Source: JACCZX01 sp963829995 (lineage in GTDB: Bacteria; Pseudomonadota; Gammaproteobacteria; Burkholderiales; Burkholderiaceae_F). Taken from it: a stretch of 64,000 bases of DNA. The DNA lies in the NCBI GenBank assembly GCA_963829995.1, contig CAWHKW010000014.1, forward strand, positions 124,001 to 188,000, given 5' to 3'. The notes beneath the pieces are model-generated. The model did no database searches and had not been told where the DNA came from. It saw only the letters and a list, made by a program, of their open reading frames with translations. The translations under genes and the position numbers were made by a program. Positions 9,117-19,141 of the stretch are shown here, one piece after another. Within the stretch, counting starts at the first letter, position 1, and every line of letters begins with the position of its first letter.

Positions 9117-9808
9117 TGCTGCGCGTCGCGAACCTGCAGGCGTATTACGGCAAGAGCCATGTCCTGCACGGCGTCGATCTGACCGTCGAGAAGGCAGAGA
9201 TCGTCAGCCTGCTCGGGCGTAACGGCGTCGGCCGCTCGACCACCGCCAAGGCGATCATGGGGCTGGTCGACTGCACAGGGTCAGTTGATTTCAACGGCCA
9301 TGACCTGACTAGCAAGAAGGCGTATCAGATCGCTCACCTGGGTCTCGGCTACGTGCCCGAGAATCGCGACATCTTCCCGACACTGACTGTCGAAGAAAAT
9401 CTGCGGCTGGGCATCAAGGGGCGCCGCACGGGGCGATGGACGTTCGACGAGATGTACCGGTTGTTTCCGCGGTTGCGCGAGCGCGCGCGCACCGAAGCGG
9501 GTGTGCTATCGGGTGGCGAGCAACAGATGTTGACTCTCGCGCGTACGATGATGGGCGATCCCGAGCTGGTCATCATCGACGAGCCCACCGAAGGCCTGGC
9601 GCCGATGATCGTAAAAATGGTGGCTGAATTTCTTCAACACCTGAAGGAGCGCGGAATTTCCGTGTTGTTGATCGAACAGAAGCTGACGATCGCAATGCAG
9701 ATCTCTCAGCGCGTGTACGTAATGGGGCACGGCCACATGGTCTTCGAAGGAACGCCCGCTGATTTGAAGGCGAACAAATTAATTCGCCAAGAATGGCTCG
9801 AGGTTATG
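9116..9808 (+). CDS. livF: Liv-type ABC transporter ATP-binding protein (LivF-like), apparently fused to the next gene
   Basis: Residues 1-230 of a continuous 931-codon frame. It has LQAYYGKSHVLHGVDL at the start, a LivF-type Walker A GRNGVGRST, the YVPENRDIFPTLTVEENL stretch, signature VLSGGEQQML, Walker B LVIIDEPTEGLAP and the switch region LLIEQKL. It ends RQEWLEV, where LivF proteins normally stop. The usual Walker A Lys is Arg here. The ATG at 9116 overlaps the livG stop by one base (TGATG). No stop follows WLEV: the frame runs straight into an ATG at 9806. Deleting one T from the TT at 9804-9805 would create a TGA overlapping that ATG by four bases, the same arrangement as livM/livG, so a base-call error is the simplest explanation for the fusion. 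Confidence 0.85.
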
Positions 9809-11900
9809 ACGACGCACTACGAAAGACGCGGCAACGTGGCGGTGCTGCAGATCGACAATCCGCCGATCAACGGACTGGGGCATGTGACGCGAAAAGGCTT
9901 GATCGACGGGCTGGGCCGCGCGCTGCGCGACGATGACGTGATAGCCATTGTGATCACCGGCACCGGCAAAGTATTTTCCGGCGGCGCCGACATCAAGGAA
10001 TTCAACACGCCTGCGGCATTGGCCGAGCCGACCTTGTTGCAGTTGATCGATAACGTCGAGCGCTCGGCAAAGCCGGTGGTAGCGGCGGTGAACGGCGTGT
10101 GCATGGGGGGCGGCCTCGAGCTGGCACTCGGTTGCCACTATCGAATCGCGACGCAGGACGCGTTGTTCGCGTTGCCCGAAGTCAAGATTGGCTTGCTGCC
10201 GGGCGCCGGCGGCACGCAGCGCCTGCCGCGCGCGATCGGCGCCGAAAAGGCGCTGCAGATGATCGTCACCGGCGAGCCTGTCAGCGCCTCCGACGCGTTG
10301 AAGCATGGCTTGGTCGCGCGCATCGTTCCGAACACGTCGTTCGACGGCGTACTCGAGTTTGCGCGCGAAGTCGCACGCAACAGCAAACATCCGAAGCTGC
10401 GCGACCAGAGTGCAACTCTTCGCGACGGGCAGGGTAGCGAAGCGTTTTTTTCAGCGGCTCGCGCTCAAACTGCGAAACGCTCGCGCGGGTTGCCCGCGCC
10501 GATCCGCTGCATCGAGGCAGTCGAAGCTGCGGTCATGCTGCCATTCGAACAAGGGTTGGCGCTCGAGCGCAAATTTTTCATCGAGCTCGTGCAGTCGAAC
10601 GAATCGAAGGCGCTGCGGCACGTGTTCTTTGCCGAGCGCGCGGCATCGAAGATTCCCGATGTACCGGATGACACGCGAACGCGCGCGGTCAACACAGCCG
10701 GCGTTATCGGTTTCGGCACGATGGGCGGCGGCATTGCAATGAGCTTCGCCAACGCCGGCATTCCGGTCACCGTGTTCGAAAAAGACCGGACCGCACTCGA
10801 TCGCGGTCTTGCGATGTGCCGGCGTAACTGGGAAGCGACGGCGAAGAAGGGGCGCCTGACGATGGATCAGGTTGAGCAGCGCGTGGCGCTGCTCACTCCG
10901 ACGCTTGACTTCAAAGCGCTCGCCAACGCCGACATCGTGATCGAAGCGGCCTACGAAGACATGGCGGTCAAGCAGGACGTGTTCAAGCGCCTGGACGCAG
11001 TGAGCAAGCGCGGCGCGATCCTGGCCACCAACACCTCAACGCTGGACGTCGATCGAATTGCCGCTGCCACGACGCGGCCGCAGGATGTGATCGGCACGCA
11101 CTTTTTCAGCCCGGCCAACGTGATGCGGTTGCTCGAAGTCGTGCGTGGAAAAAAGACGAGCGACGACGTGCTCGCCACCGTCATGCAGCTCGCGAAGCGG
11201 CTGAAAAAAGTCGGCGTCGTGTCGGGCGTGTGCGATGGTTTCATCGGCAATCGCATGCTCGAGCAGTACCTTCGCCAATCGATGTTTCTGGTCGACGAAG
11301 GCGCGTCGCCGCAGCAGGTCGACGCGGCGATGGTTCAATTCGGAATGGCGATGGGGCCGTTTGCGGTCGGCGATCTGGCAGGGCTCGACATCGGCTACGC
11401 GATCCGTCAGCGGCGCTACGTTGAGAAACCGCATGTCCGCTACAGCCGCGTGGGCGATCGTGTCGTCGAGCTCGGTCGGCTCGGTCAGAAAACAGGCAAG
11501 GGCTGGTATCGCTACGAGGCGGGCGATCGCACGCCGCACCCTGATCCTGCCGTGAGCGAATTGGTGGACAAGTATCGAAATGAAATCGGCATGACCGCGC
11601 GGCCGATCACTGACGATGAAATCATCCAGCGCTGCGTCTACGCGCTCGCCAACGAAGGCGCACGGATTCTGGAGGAAGGCATCGCGATGCGCGCGAGCGA
11701 TATCGACGTCGTTTATCTGACCGGTTACGGTTTTCCTGCGGCGAAGGGTGGGCCGATGTTTTATGCGCAGACGGTCGGGCTTGAACAAGGTCGTCGCGTC
11801 GATGCGCGAATTCGCTCGCAATCCGCACGCCGATCCGAAGTTCTGGCAACCCGCCAAGCTTCTGCTCGACGCGGCGGACAGCGGCAAGTGGCCGCGCTAA
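9806..11900 (+). CDS. FadB/FadJ-like enoyl-CoA hydratase/3-hydroxyacyl-CoA dehydrogenase (frameshifted near 3' end)
   Basis: About 700 residues. The N-terminal crotonase domain has GKVFSGGADIKEF, the oxyanion segment GVCMGGGLELALGCHYR and both catalytic Glu residues (GGLELA and LPEVKIGLLPGAGGT). From about residue 300 follows a 3-hydroxyacyl-CoA dehydrogenase: NAD-binding GVIGFGTMGGGIAMSF, ATNTSTL, catalytic-His segment GTHFFSPANVMRLLEVV and the C-terminal dimerisation halves. It catalyses the two central beta-oxidation steps. At 11781-11782 an extra T breaks the frame: the current frame runs to 11908 with an unrelated tail, whereas removing the T gives NKVVASMREFARNPHADPKF and the normal end at a TAA at 11898-11900. 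Confidence 0.85.
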
Positions 11901-11920
11901 TTTCTTGATCAGCCGCACCG

Positions 11921-12701
11921 ATGTCATTGAAGAAGCTGTTCGACCTTTCAGGCAAGGCCGCACTGGTCACCGGCGGTTCGCGCGGTCTCGGGATTGCAGA
12001 TTGCCGAAGCACTCGGAGAAATGGGCGCGCGCGTCGTGCTGTCTGCACGCAAGTCCGACGAACTGCAGGCTGCCGTCTCGAAGCTGACCGGCCTCGGCGT
12101 TGATGCGAGCTGGATCGCCGCCGACGCTGCCAATCCGTCCGACATCGAACGCCTGGCCGCCGAGGCACGCGCTCAACTCGGCGAGATCGACATCCTTGTC
12201 AACAACGCCGGCGCGACATGGGGCGCACCTGCCGAAGATCATCCGCTCGACGCATGGGACAAGGTGATGAACCTGAACGTGCGCGGCATATTTCTGCTGA
12301 CGCAGGCCGTGGGGCGGGCGTCGATGATTCCGCGCCGGACCGGGCGCGTCATCAACGTCGCCTCGATTGCGGGCCTGTCCGGCAACACGCCGGGCACGAT
12401 GAACACGATTGCCTATAACACCAGCAAAGGCGCGCTGGTTAATTTCACGCGCACGTTGGCCGCGGAATGGGGTAAGTACGGCATCACGGTCAACGCACTG
12501 GCGCCGGGGTTCTTTCCGTCGAAGATGACAAAGGGCGTCATCAAAGAGTTCGGCGAAGAAACGCTGGCGCGGCTGGCGCCGTTGAATCGCCTGGGCGATG
12601 ACGAAGACTTGAAAGGAGCCGCGCTGCTGTTTGCGTCCGATGCGGGCAAGCACATCACAGGCCAAATCCTCGCCGTCGACGGCGGCGCAACCGCTTACTA
12701 G
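11921..12701 (+). CDS. SDR family oxidoreductase (frameshifted near 5' end)
   Basis: About 260 residues once one base is removed. The first frame from the ATG at 11921 reads LFDLSGKAALVTGGSRGLG, the Rossmann TGxxxGxG motif, then breaks at GGG 11990-11992. The +1 frame continues QIAEALGEMGARVVLSARKS to the end. NNAGATWG, the catalytic Ser (NVASIAGLSG) and YNTSKGAL (YxxxK) are present, as is GGATAY at the C-terminus. Read as GG instead of GGG, the junction becomes GLGLQIAEAL, exactly as in relatives. Without correction, only a shortened frame starting at 11994 would be called. Its position after the FadJ-like gene suggests a hydroxyacyl-CoA or related alcohol substrate. Confidence 0.85.
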
Positions 12702-12710
12702 AAGCACAAC

Positions 12711-13719
12711 ATGCCAACCAATCGCCGCATAGTCCTTGCCAGCCGGCCCTAAGACTGCCGCGACAACTTCCAATTTCCGGCTGGAAGAAGTCGCGGTACC
12801 GACGCTGCAGCCAGGCCAGTTTCTGGTTCGCAATCACTGGCTGTCACTCGACCCGTATATGCGCGGACGAATGAACGAGAGCAGGTCGTACGCGCAGCCG
12901 CAGGTATTGGATGAAGTGATGCAAGGCGGCACCGCAGGCGAAGTGATCGAATCCCGCAACCCGGGTTTTGCAGTCGGCAGCAAGGTCGTCGCGTATCTGG
13001 GGTGGCAGGAATACGGCGTGTCGGACGGCACCGGAGTCTTCAAGGTCGATACGCGGCATGTGCCGCTGTCCGCTTACCTGGGAGCTGTCGGCATGCCTGG
13101 CGTCACGGCTTGGTATGGACTGAACCGCGTTATCGACCCGCGAGACGGCCACACGATCGTCGTCTCGGCAGCGAGCGGCGCCGTGGGTAGCGTCGTCGGG
13201 CAATTGGCACGCATCCGCGGTCTGCGAGCGATCGGGTTTGCCGGGGGCGCGGAGAAGTGCCGTTACGTCACCGAAGAACTCGGCTTTGACGCCTGCATCG
13301 ATTACAAATCAGAGAGCACACACGAGGGCCTTAGTAAGCGTCTGAAGGAAGCCGCGCCGAACGGCGTCGACGGTTATTTCGAGAACGTCGGCGGTGCGGT
13401 AATGAACGCCGTGCTGCCGCGGATGAACACGTACGGACGCATTGCATTGTGCGGACTGATCGCCGGTTACGACGGACAACCCATTCCGATCGAAAATCCC
13501 ACGTGGTTTTTGATCAGCCGGCTGACGATGCAGGGCTTTATCGTGACCGAGCACATGGATGTGTGGCCGGAAGCACTGAAGGAGCTCGGTGAGCACGTCG
13601 CAGCCGGCCGCATCAAGTACCGCGAAACCGTAGCGCGCGGTATCGAGAACGCGCCGCAGGCGTTTCTCGGAATGCTGAAGGGCGCGAACTTCGGCAAGCA
13701 GTTGGTGAAGCTTGCATGA
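12711..13719 (+). CDS. NADP-dependent oxidoreductase, MDR/leukotriene-B4-dehydrogenase type (frameshifted near 5' end)
   Basis: About 335 residues. The ATG at 12711 gives PTNRRIVLASRP, the usual family N-terminus, but hits a TAA at 12750. Reading CC in place of CCC at 12747-12749 continues as PKTAATTSNFRLEEVAVPTL in the frame that runs to 13719. Family features are NHWLSLDPYMRGRMNE, the NADP-binding stretch VVSAASGAVGSVVGQLA and a GYFENVGGAVMNAVLPRMN segment. These zinc-free medium-chain reductases reduce enones and quinones. It overlaps the next SDR gene by ATGA. Confidence 0.85.
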
Positions 13720-14597
13720 ACCTGGAAGGCAAAGTTGCTGCGATTACCGGTGCGGCGAGCGGTTTCGGCCGCGAGCTTGCGCGCCTGGGTGCTCGCCAGC
13801 GCATGCGGCTGGCGCTGGCCGACGTGCAGCGTGATGCACTCGACGTTGTGGTCAACGAGCTGAAGCGCACCGGCGCGGTGGTGATCTCGGATGTCGTCGA
13901 TGTCGCGCAGTCGGCGCAGGTTCAGCGGTTTGCCGAACACGCGTTCAGCGCGTTTGGCAATGTCCACCTGCTGATGAACAACGCCGGCGTCGGAGGCGGC
14001 GGGTATCTATGGGAAAACACGGCGCGCGACTGGCAGTGGGTCATGGGCGTCAATCTGATGGGCGTCGTGCACGGTGTGCAACATTTCGTCCCACGCATGC
14101 TGGAGTCCAACCAACGCGGCGAGCCCGGACACGTCGTCAACACAGCGTCGATCGCGGGCTGGCTGACGGCGCCGCTGATGGGCGTGTACAACGTTTCGAA
14201 GCATGCCGTGGTGGCATTGTCGGAAACGCTGTACCACGATCTCAAACTCGCGCAGTCGACGATCGGCGTGTCGGTACTGTGCCCCGCCTTTGTGCCGACC
14301 GGCATTGCACACTCGCATCGCTTCCGGCCGGCAGAGTTGTTGAACGCCAACGCGCTGACTGCATCGCAAAGAATCGCGCAGGCCGCCTCCGAGAAAGCGG
14401 TCGCGAGCGGCAAGATCACTGCGGAAGAAATCGCGCAGTTGACATTCGACGCCGTGCGCGAGAATCGTTTCTACGTATTTACGCATCCGCAGATACTGCC
14501 GTCACTGCGAGCGCGCTTCGATGCGGTGCTTGCTGACGCCGCTCCGGCCGACCCGTATGCGGCGCGTCCTTCTTCCAGACCGTCGTCGCCGGCATAG
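13716..14597 (+). CDS. SDR family NAD(P)-dependent oxidoreductase
   Basis: 293 residues. Cofactor motif AAITGAASGFGRELA, NNAG (LLMNNAGVGGGG), catalytic Ser in NTASIAGWLTAPL and the YNVSKHAVVAL active site are present. The substrate is unknown. The ATG overlaps the stop of the preceding oxidoreductase (ATGA), so it is the last gene of the acyl-CoA operon. The C-terminal extension, about 30 residues after the SDR core, ends in a Ser/Pro/Ala-rich tail. Confidence 0.85.
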   Translation: MNLEGKVAAITGAASGFGRELARLGARQRMRLALADVQRDALDVVVNELKRTGAVVISDVVDVAQSAQVQRFAEHAFSAFGNVHLLMNNAGVGGGGYLWENTARDWQWVMGVNLMGVVHGVQHFVPRMLESNQRGEPGHVVNTASIAGWLTAPLMGVYNVSKHAVVALSETLYHDLKLAQSTIGVSVLCPAFVPTGIAHSHRFRPAELLNANALTASQRIAQAASEKAVASGKITAEEIAQLTFDAVRENRFYVFTHPQILPSLRARFDAVLADAAPADPYAARPSSRPSSPA

Positions 14598-14653
14598 GCG
14601 ACGTCTGTTCGCGCCGGCGAGGCGCTGCATCTGATCCTTTCTCGCGATGGCAG

Positions 14654-14674
14654 AATGGCGCTCGCCATTTTGAG
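14654..14674 (+). terminator. Possible weak intrinsic terminator
   Basis: AATGGC and GCCATT form a 6-bp stem with a GCTC loop, followed by TTTG. It lies between the end of the acyl-CoA operon and the M16 protease gene, where a transcript end would be expected. The stem and T tract are short, so this is tentative. Confidence 0.35.
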
Positions 14675-14683
14675 ACACACGTC

Positions 14684-17407
14684 ATGAAGCTGATCGTTTA
14701 CCGCTGGTGGGTCGCGGTCGTCGTGTTCGCCGCGTTGGGAACCGCAGCGGCGCAGGGGATAGAACGACTACCGGCCGGCGTGACGCGTGGCCCGACGGTC
14801 GAAGGGATCACCGAATACCGGCTTGCCAACGGCTTGCGCGTCATCCTGTTCGCCGATCCGTCGAAGCCGACGGCGACCGTCAATATCACCTACCTGGTCG
14901 GCTCACGGCACGAGAACTACGGCGAGACCGGCATGGCTCACCTGCTCGAGCACTTGATCTTCAAGGGCTCGAAGAATTTTCCGAAGCCCGACGCTGAATT
15001 CACGCGCCGCGGGTTTCAGAACAACGGCACCACCTGGCTCGATCGCACCAATTACTACTCGACGTTTCAGGCGAGCGACGACAACCTGAAGTGGGCGATC
15101 GACTGGTCCGCCGACGCGATGGTCAATTCGTTTATCGCGAAGAAAGATCTTGACTCCGAGATGACCGTCGTGCGCAACGAATTCGAAAGCGGCGAGAACG
15201 ACCCGATGCGCGTGATGCTCACTCGCATGCAGTCGCTGTTGTACGACTGGCATAACTACGGCAATTCGACGATCGGTGCGCGCTCGGACATCGAGAATGT
15301 CCGCATAGCGAATCTGCAGGCGTTCTACCGCACCTACTACCAGCCCGATAACGCGGTGCTGATCGTGGCCGGCAAGTTCGATGAGGGCAGGGCGCTGGGG
15401 TGGATCGCGCAGGCGTTCGGCAGGATTCCGAAGCCGAAACGAGAGTTGCCCGTCTTCTGGACGGTGGAGCCGACACACGACGGTGAGCGCACGTTCACCG
15501 TACGGCGCTCCGGGGAAGTGCAGTTCGTGATGGTCGGTTATCGGGTGCCGTCGTCGCTGAGCCCGCAATCGCTGGCGACTGGGCTCGCTGCGGAAATTCT
15601 CGGCGACACGCCGAACGGGCGGCTGCACCAGGCGCTAGTCACCACCGGCAAGGCGGCGCAGGTATTCAACTTCAACATCGATGCGCGCGAGCCCGGCTTC
15701 GTTCTGTTTGGCGCGGTCGTCAAGAAAGGCGAGCCGCTTGAGCCCGTCAGGCAGACGATGATCGACGTCATCGAGGCAAGCTGGTCGAATACGCCGGCAA
15801 CTGACGTCGAATTGAAGCGTCAGGTTCAGAAACAGCGCACGTTGTACGAGCGCGCACTGGCGGATCCGCAGGCTTTCGGTGTCGGGCTATCGGAGTACAT
15901 AGCGCTCGGCGATTGGCGCTTGTTCTTCCTGCAGCGCGATCAGCTGGCGAAACTGACCGTAGGCGAAGTCGACGCAGCGGCACGCAAGTATTTCGTGCGC
16001 GACAACCGAGTGGTCGGTTCGTACATTCCGGAAGACGCGCCGCTGCGCGCCGAGATCCTTCCCGCCCCGACGTCTGCGCAGCTGCTTGCCGATTACAAGC
16101 CGTCGGAGAAGGGCGCGGTGTCGGAGGCATTCGTTCCGTCGCAGGAAAACATCGACAAGCGAACGCGCGTGTTGTCGTTCGGCGAATTGAATGTCGCGCT
16201 ATTGCCAAAGCAGAATCGCGGCAACACCGTCAATGTGCAGACCAACTTCCAGTGGGGCAGTCCTGAGTCTTTGACCGGCCGCATGATCGAGGCCGAGCTC
16301 GCCGCCGCAATGCTCAGCCGCGGAACCGACAAGATGACGCGGCAGCAGATCGCCGACGAGATGACGAGGCTGCAGATGACCGGCGGCCTCACCGGATTTC
16401 AAACTACGCGTGACAACCTGCCCGATGCGCTTCGACTGCTCGCGCACGTGATGCGCGCAGCGAATTTTCCAGCCTCGGAGTACGAGCAGTTGCAGCGCCA
16501 GGTGGCCACATCGTTGCAGGCGCAGCTCGACAACCCCGAAACAATCTCGCGCGACGCGCTCGCGACGCACTTCAACACGTATCCGCCGGGCGACCCGCGC
16601 CACTACGTTCCATTGCGAACGCGCATCGACGCCGTCGCAAAAACGTCGCTCGACGCTACGCGCCGCTTTCATGCCGACTTCTACGGGACGGCACGCGGCG
16701 AGATTGCTGTCGTCGGAGACTTCGATGCCAAGCAAATCGAAACGCTGGTCAACGAGTTGTTCACGGACTATCGGTCGAAGGCGCCGTACGCAAGGCTTGA
16801 TCGCGAGTATCGCGAAGTCAAACCCGCACGGCTCGCGATCGACACTCCGGAGAAGGAGAACGCCTTTATCCGAGGGCGCATCGACTTTGCGCTGCGCGAC
16901 GATGATCCGGACGCCCCGGCGCTGGTAATCGCGAACGATATCTTCGGTGGCGGCGCGGGCCTGTCGAACCGTGTGATCGAACGGCTGCGGCAGCGCGACG
17001 GAATCAGCTACGGTGCCGGGACCAGTCTGACGCTCGGGTCGCGCTATCGGCTTGCGTCTTGGGCGCTCGGCGCCATCATGGCTCCGCAAAATGTCGCGAA
17101 GGCCGAACAGGCGCTGCGCGAGGAAGTGGAGCGCGCGCGCCGCGACGGATTCACCGCCAAGGAAGTTGAAGACGCGAAGAAGGGCACGCTGCAGGAGCGC
17201 GCCACCAACCGCTCGCAGGACAGCGTTCTCGCCGCGGCGTGGACCGCGAACATGGACCTGCAGCGCACATTCGCGTTTTCGAAACAGTTCGAGGACCGCC
17301 TGCGCGCCGTGACCGCCGAGCAGGTCACCGCGGCATTCCGCAAATACATTGATCCCGCGCGCATGACCTTCGTGATCGCCGGCGACGCGAAAAAGGGCGC
17401 CAAGTAA
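14684..17407 (+). CDS. M16 family zinc metallopeptidase, exported
   Basis: 907 residues with a cleavable signal peptide (YRWWVAVVVFAALGTAAAQ). The first M16 domain has the inverted zinc motif HLLEH in GMAHLLEHLIFKG and the distal zinc-ligand Glu in VVRNEFESGEND, so it should be catalytic. A second M16 pair from about residue 480 lacks HxxEH and is structural, as is usual for these pitrilysin/insulinase-like periplasmic peptidases. It runs divergently from nothing and overlaps the thioesterase gene start by one base (TAATG). Confidence 0.9.
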   Translation: MKLIVYRWWVAVVVFAALGTAAAQGIERLPAGVTRGPTVEGITEYRLANGLRVILFADPSKPTATVNITYLVGSRHENYGETGMAHLLEHLIFKGSKNFPKPDAEFTRRGFQNNGTTWLDRTNYYSTFQASDDNLKWAIDWSADAMVNSFIAKKDLDSEMTVVRNEFESGENDPMRVMLTRMQSLLYDWHNYGNSTIGARSDIENVRIANLQAFYRTYYQPDNAVLIVAGKFDEGRALGWIAQAFGRIPKPKRELPVFWTVEPTHDGERTFTVRRSGEVQFVMVGYRVPSSLSPQSLATGLAAEILGDTPNGRLHQALVTTGKAAQVFNFNIDAREPGFVLFGAVVKKGEPLEPVRQTMIDVIEASWSNTPATDVELKRQVQKQRTLYERALADPQAFGVGLSEYIALGDWRLFFLQRDQLAKLTVGEVDAAARKYFVRDNRVVGSYIPEDAPLRAEILPAPTSAQLLADYKPSEKGAVSEAFVPSQENIDKRTRVLSFGELNVALLPKQNRGNTVNVQTNFQWGSPESLTGRMIEAELAAAMLSRGTDKMTRQQIADEMTRLQMTGGLTGFQTTRDNLPDALRLLAHVMRAANFPASEYEQLQRQVATSLQAQLDNPETISRDALATHFNTYPPGDPRHYVPLRTRIDAVAKTSLDATRRFHADFYGTARGEIAVVGDFDAKQIETLVNELFTDYRSKAPYARLDREYREVKPARLAIDTPEKENAFIRGRIDFALRDDDPDAPALVIANDIFGGGAGLSNRVIERLRQRDGISYGAGTSLTLGSRYRLASWALGAIMAPQNVAKAEQALREEVERARRDGFTAKEVEDAKKGTLQERATNRSQDSVLAAAWTANMDLQRTFAFSKQFEDRLRAVTAEQVTAAFRKYIDPARMTFVIAGDAKKGAK

Positions 17408-17871
17408 TGTATGCCGACTTTCGGCACCGATTGCCACTGCGCGTGCGCTGGGCCGAAGTCGACAAGCAGGGCGTCGTTTTCAATGCGCACTACCTTCTGT
17501 ATTGCGATGTCTGCGTCACCGAGTACTGGCGCGCGGTGGGGGTGCACTACCCGGACGACTTCACGGCGCAGGGCAGCGATCTTTTCGTGCGCAAGTCAAC
17601 GGTCGAGTATTTTTCCGCCGCGTACTACGACGATGAGCTGGAAGTCTGCGGCCGCATCGCGCGGCTTGGAACCAGCAGCATGCGCTTCGTCGTCGAGATC
17701 TACCGGCGCCGGCAGTATGAAGCCGTGCTGGTGACTGCGGAGCTCATCTACGTGCATGCCGATCCGGGATCACGAACTTCGCAGCCGATCCCGGATGGCC
17801 TGCGCGCGCGGATTCGGGCCTTCGAAACCATCGCACCCGAGGACGGAGCAGATGCGAATCGAGCTGGGTGA
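17407..17871 (+). CDS. Acyl-CoA thioesterase, 4HBT/YbgC family
   Basis: 154 residues of a hot-dog fold. The N-terminus LRVRWAEVDKQGVVFNAHYL carries the catalytic Asp and the conserved N-x-Y pattern of the 4-hydroxybenzoyl-CoA thioesterase/YbgC group. It hydrolyses acyl-CoA thioesters in the cytoplasm; the exact acyl group is unknown. It is translationally linked to the M16 gene at its start and to the GNAT gene at its end by a 20-base overlap. Confidence 0.88.
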   Translation: MYADFRHRLPLRVRWAEVDKQGVVFNAHYLLYCDVCVTEYWRAVGVHYPDDFTAQGSDLFVRKSTVEYFSAAYYDDELEVCGRIARLGTSSMRFVVEIYRRRQYEAVLVTAELIYVHADPGSRTSQPIPDGLRARIRAFETIAPEDGADANRAG

Positions 17872-18268
17872 CTGGCACTGCATGCGGCGCTGGGCCGAGC
17901 CGCTTCGCTTTGCCGTGTTCGTTGAGGAGCAGCGCGTGCCGGCTGAGATCGAGCTCGATTCATTCGACGCGCTTTCGTTACACGCCGTCGCCTTCGATGC
18001 GGACGGCGAACCTGTCGGTACTGGCCGCCTGCTGCCCGACGGCCATATCGGACGCATGGCCGTTGCCAAGCCCGCGCGCGGGACCGGCATCGGCAGCGCC
18101 TTGCTTAGATCCTTGATGGACGAGGCGCGGCGGCGCGGTCACACGCACGCTGTACTCAGCTCACAGACGCACGCAACGGAGTTTTATCGAAAGCACGGTT
18201 ACTCGGTGCACGGCAGCGTGTACGACGACGCAGGTATCCCGCACGTCGACATGCGCTGCCCGCTTTAG
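17852..18268 (+). CDS. GNAT family N-acetyltransferase
   Basis: 138 residues. It resembles the ElaA/YjcF-like GNAT group: RFAVFVEEQRVPAEIELD near the start, the acetyl-CoA loop GRMAVAKPARGTGIGSALL (R/QxxGxG/A), then ATEFYRKHGYSVHG and HVDMRCPL at the end. The ATG at 17852 has GGAG upstream and overlaps the thioesterase gene; the longer open frame upstream has no family character. The acceptor substrate is unknown. Confidence 0.85.
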   Translation: MRIELGDWHCMRRWAEPLRFAVFVEEQRVPAEIELDSFDALSLHAVAFDADGEPVGTGRLLPDGHIGRMAVAKPARGTGIGSALLRSLMDEARRRGHTHAVLSSQTHATEFYRKHGYSVHGSVYDDAGIPHVDMRCPL

Positions 18269-18274
18269 CGTTGC

Positions 18275-19117
18275 TCAGCCCGTGCCCGGTGCTTTCATCC
18301 GCGCCGGTGTGGCGGCGCGATCGATCGTGAATTCAAAGTGACGGTCGGAGAAGCGCTGCGGATCGGTCGTGTCGTAGGTGCGCTCGAGAAACGTCGTCAG
18401 CCCATCGTTGCGCACCGTTAGTACTGTGCTGGCGCGCGTGCCGTAGCCGTTGGCGCGAATCTGGATCGACGACAGCGCGCGCTCCCATTCATACGGAACA
18501 CCGGTCGACGGCAGTTCGGCGTCGCGTGCGAGCTCCCGGTTTTCGAGAAGCCGCATCAGCAGTTCGAGATCGACCCTGGATGCGATCGAGCATGCAAAGC
18601 GTGTGACGGCGCGTGTCACTTTTGGCCAAGGGGTATCAAGCGATGCATTAGATATGCCGTACACACCCGGCGCCAGTGAGCGGGCAGGAGCACCGCCGCG
18701 GTTGGTGAAATATTCCAGCCGTGGTTCAGTGGCGCTGTCGGTGTTTCCCACCGGCCCGACATCGCCAAGCAGCAGGTTGAAACCGTTGTATGCGCTCATG
18801 CGCGCGGCATTCGAATCCAGCCAAGCTGCCGACGATTCCGGTGACTGCAGCGCGGACAGTACGAGCGTTCCGCGCGATGGCGCATGTGGATTGCGTTCGC
18901 TCGGCGCACGCACGTTGGTCAGCGCGGCGATCCGCCCTCGACGCGTGATGCCGAGCCAGGTCCCGCCGGCTTCCTCATCGTGCCCTGCCAATACCGAGAC
19001 GGCGTGGCCCCACCAGGCCGCCGGACGCGTACGGCGCAGATAAAACTCGTCGCGATTGGCCGCCAAGATCAGCGGGTAATCCGGATGCGACCGCCACGAG
19101 AAAACCATCAGGCACAT
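18275..19117 (-). CDS. NRDE/TANGO2 family protein
   Basis: 280 residues. It begins MCLMVFSW with the Cys at position 2 and has the name-giving ANRDEFY motif at about residue 20, then RRTRPAAWWG and GGTWLGITRRGRIAALTNVR. The family resembles N-terminal-nucleophile hydrolases and is linked in eukaryotes to haem and lipid handling; its bacterial role is unsettled. It converges with the GNAT gene (6-base gap) and lies downstream of ygfZ on the same strand. Confidence 0.88.
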   Translation of the reverse strand: MCLMVFSWRSHPDYPLILAANRDEFYLRRTRPAAWWGHAVSVLAGHDEEAGGTWLGITRRGRIAALTNVRAPSERNPHAPSRGTLVLSALQSPESSAAWLDSNAARMSAYNGFNLLLGDVGPVGNTDSATEPRLEYFTNRGGAPARSLAPGVYGISNASLDTPWPKVTRAVTRFACSIASRVDLELLMRLLENRELARDAELPSTGVPYEWERALSSIQIRANGYGTRASTVLTVRNDGLTTFLERTYDTTDPQRFSDRHFEFTIDRAATPARMKAPGTG

Positions 19118-19141
19118 CGACGTTTTCGCTTCCTCATCTGC

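Noticed and set aside
12736..12760. TTG at 12736 as the true start of the MDR oxidoreductase
   Set aside because: It arises in the shifted frame; the family N-terminus is encoded from the ATG at 12711 before the extra C.
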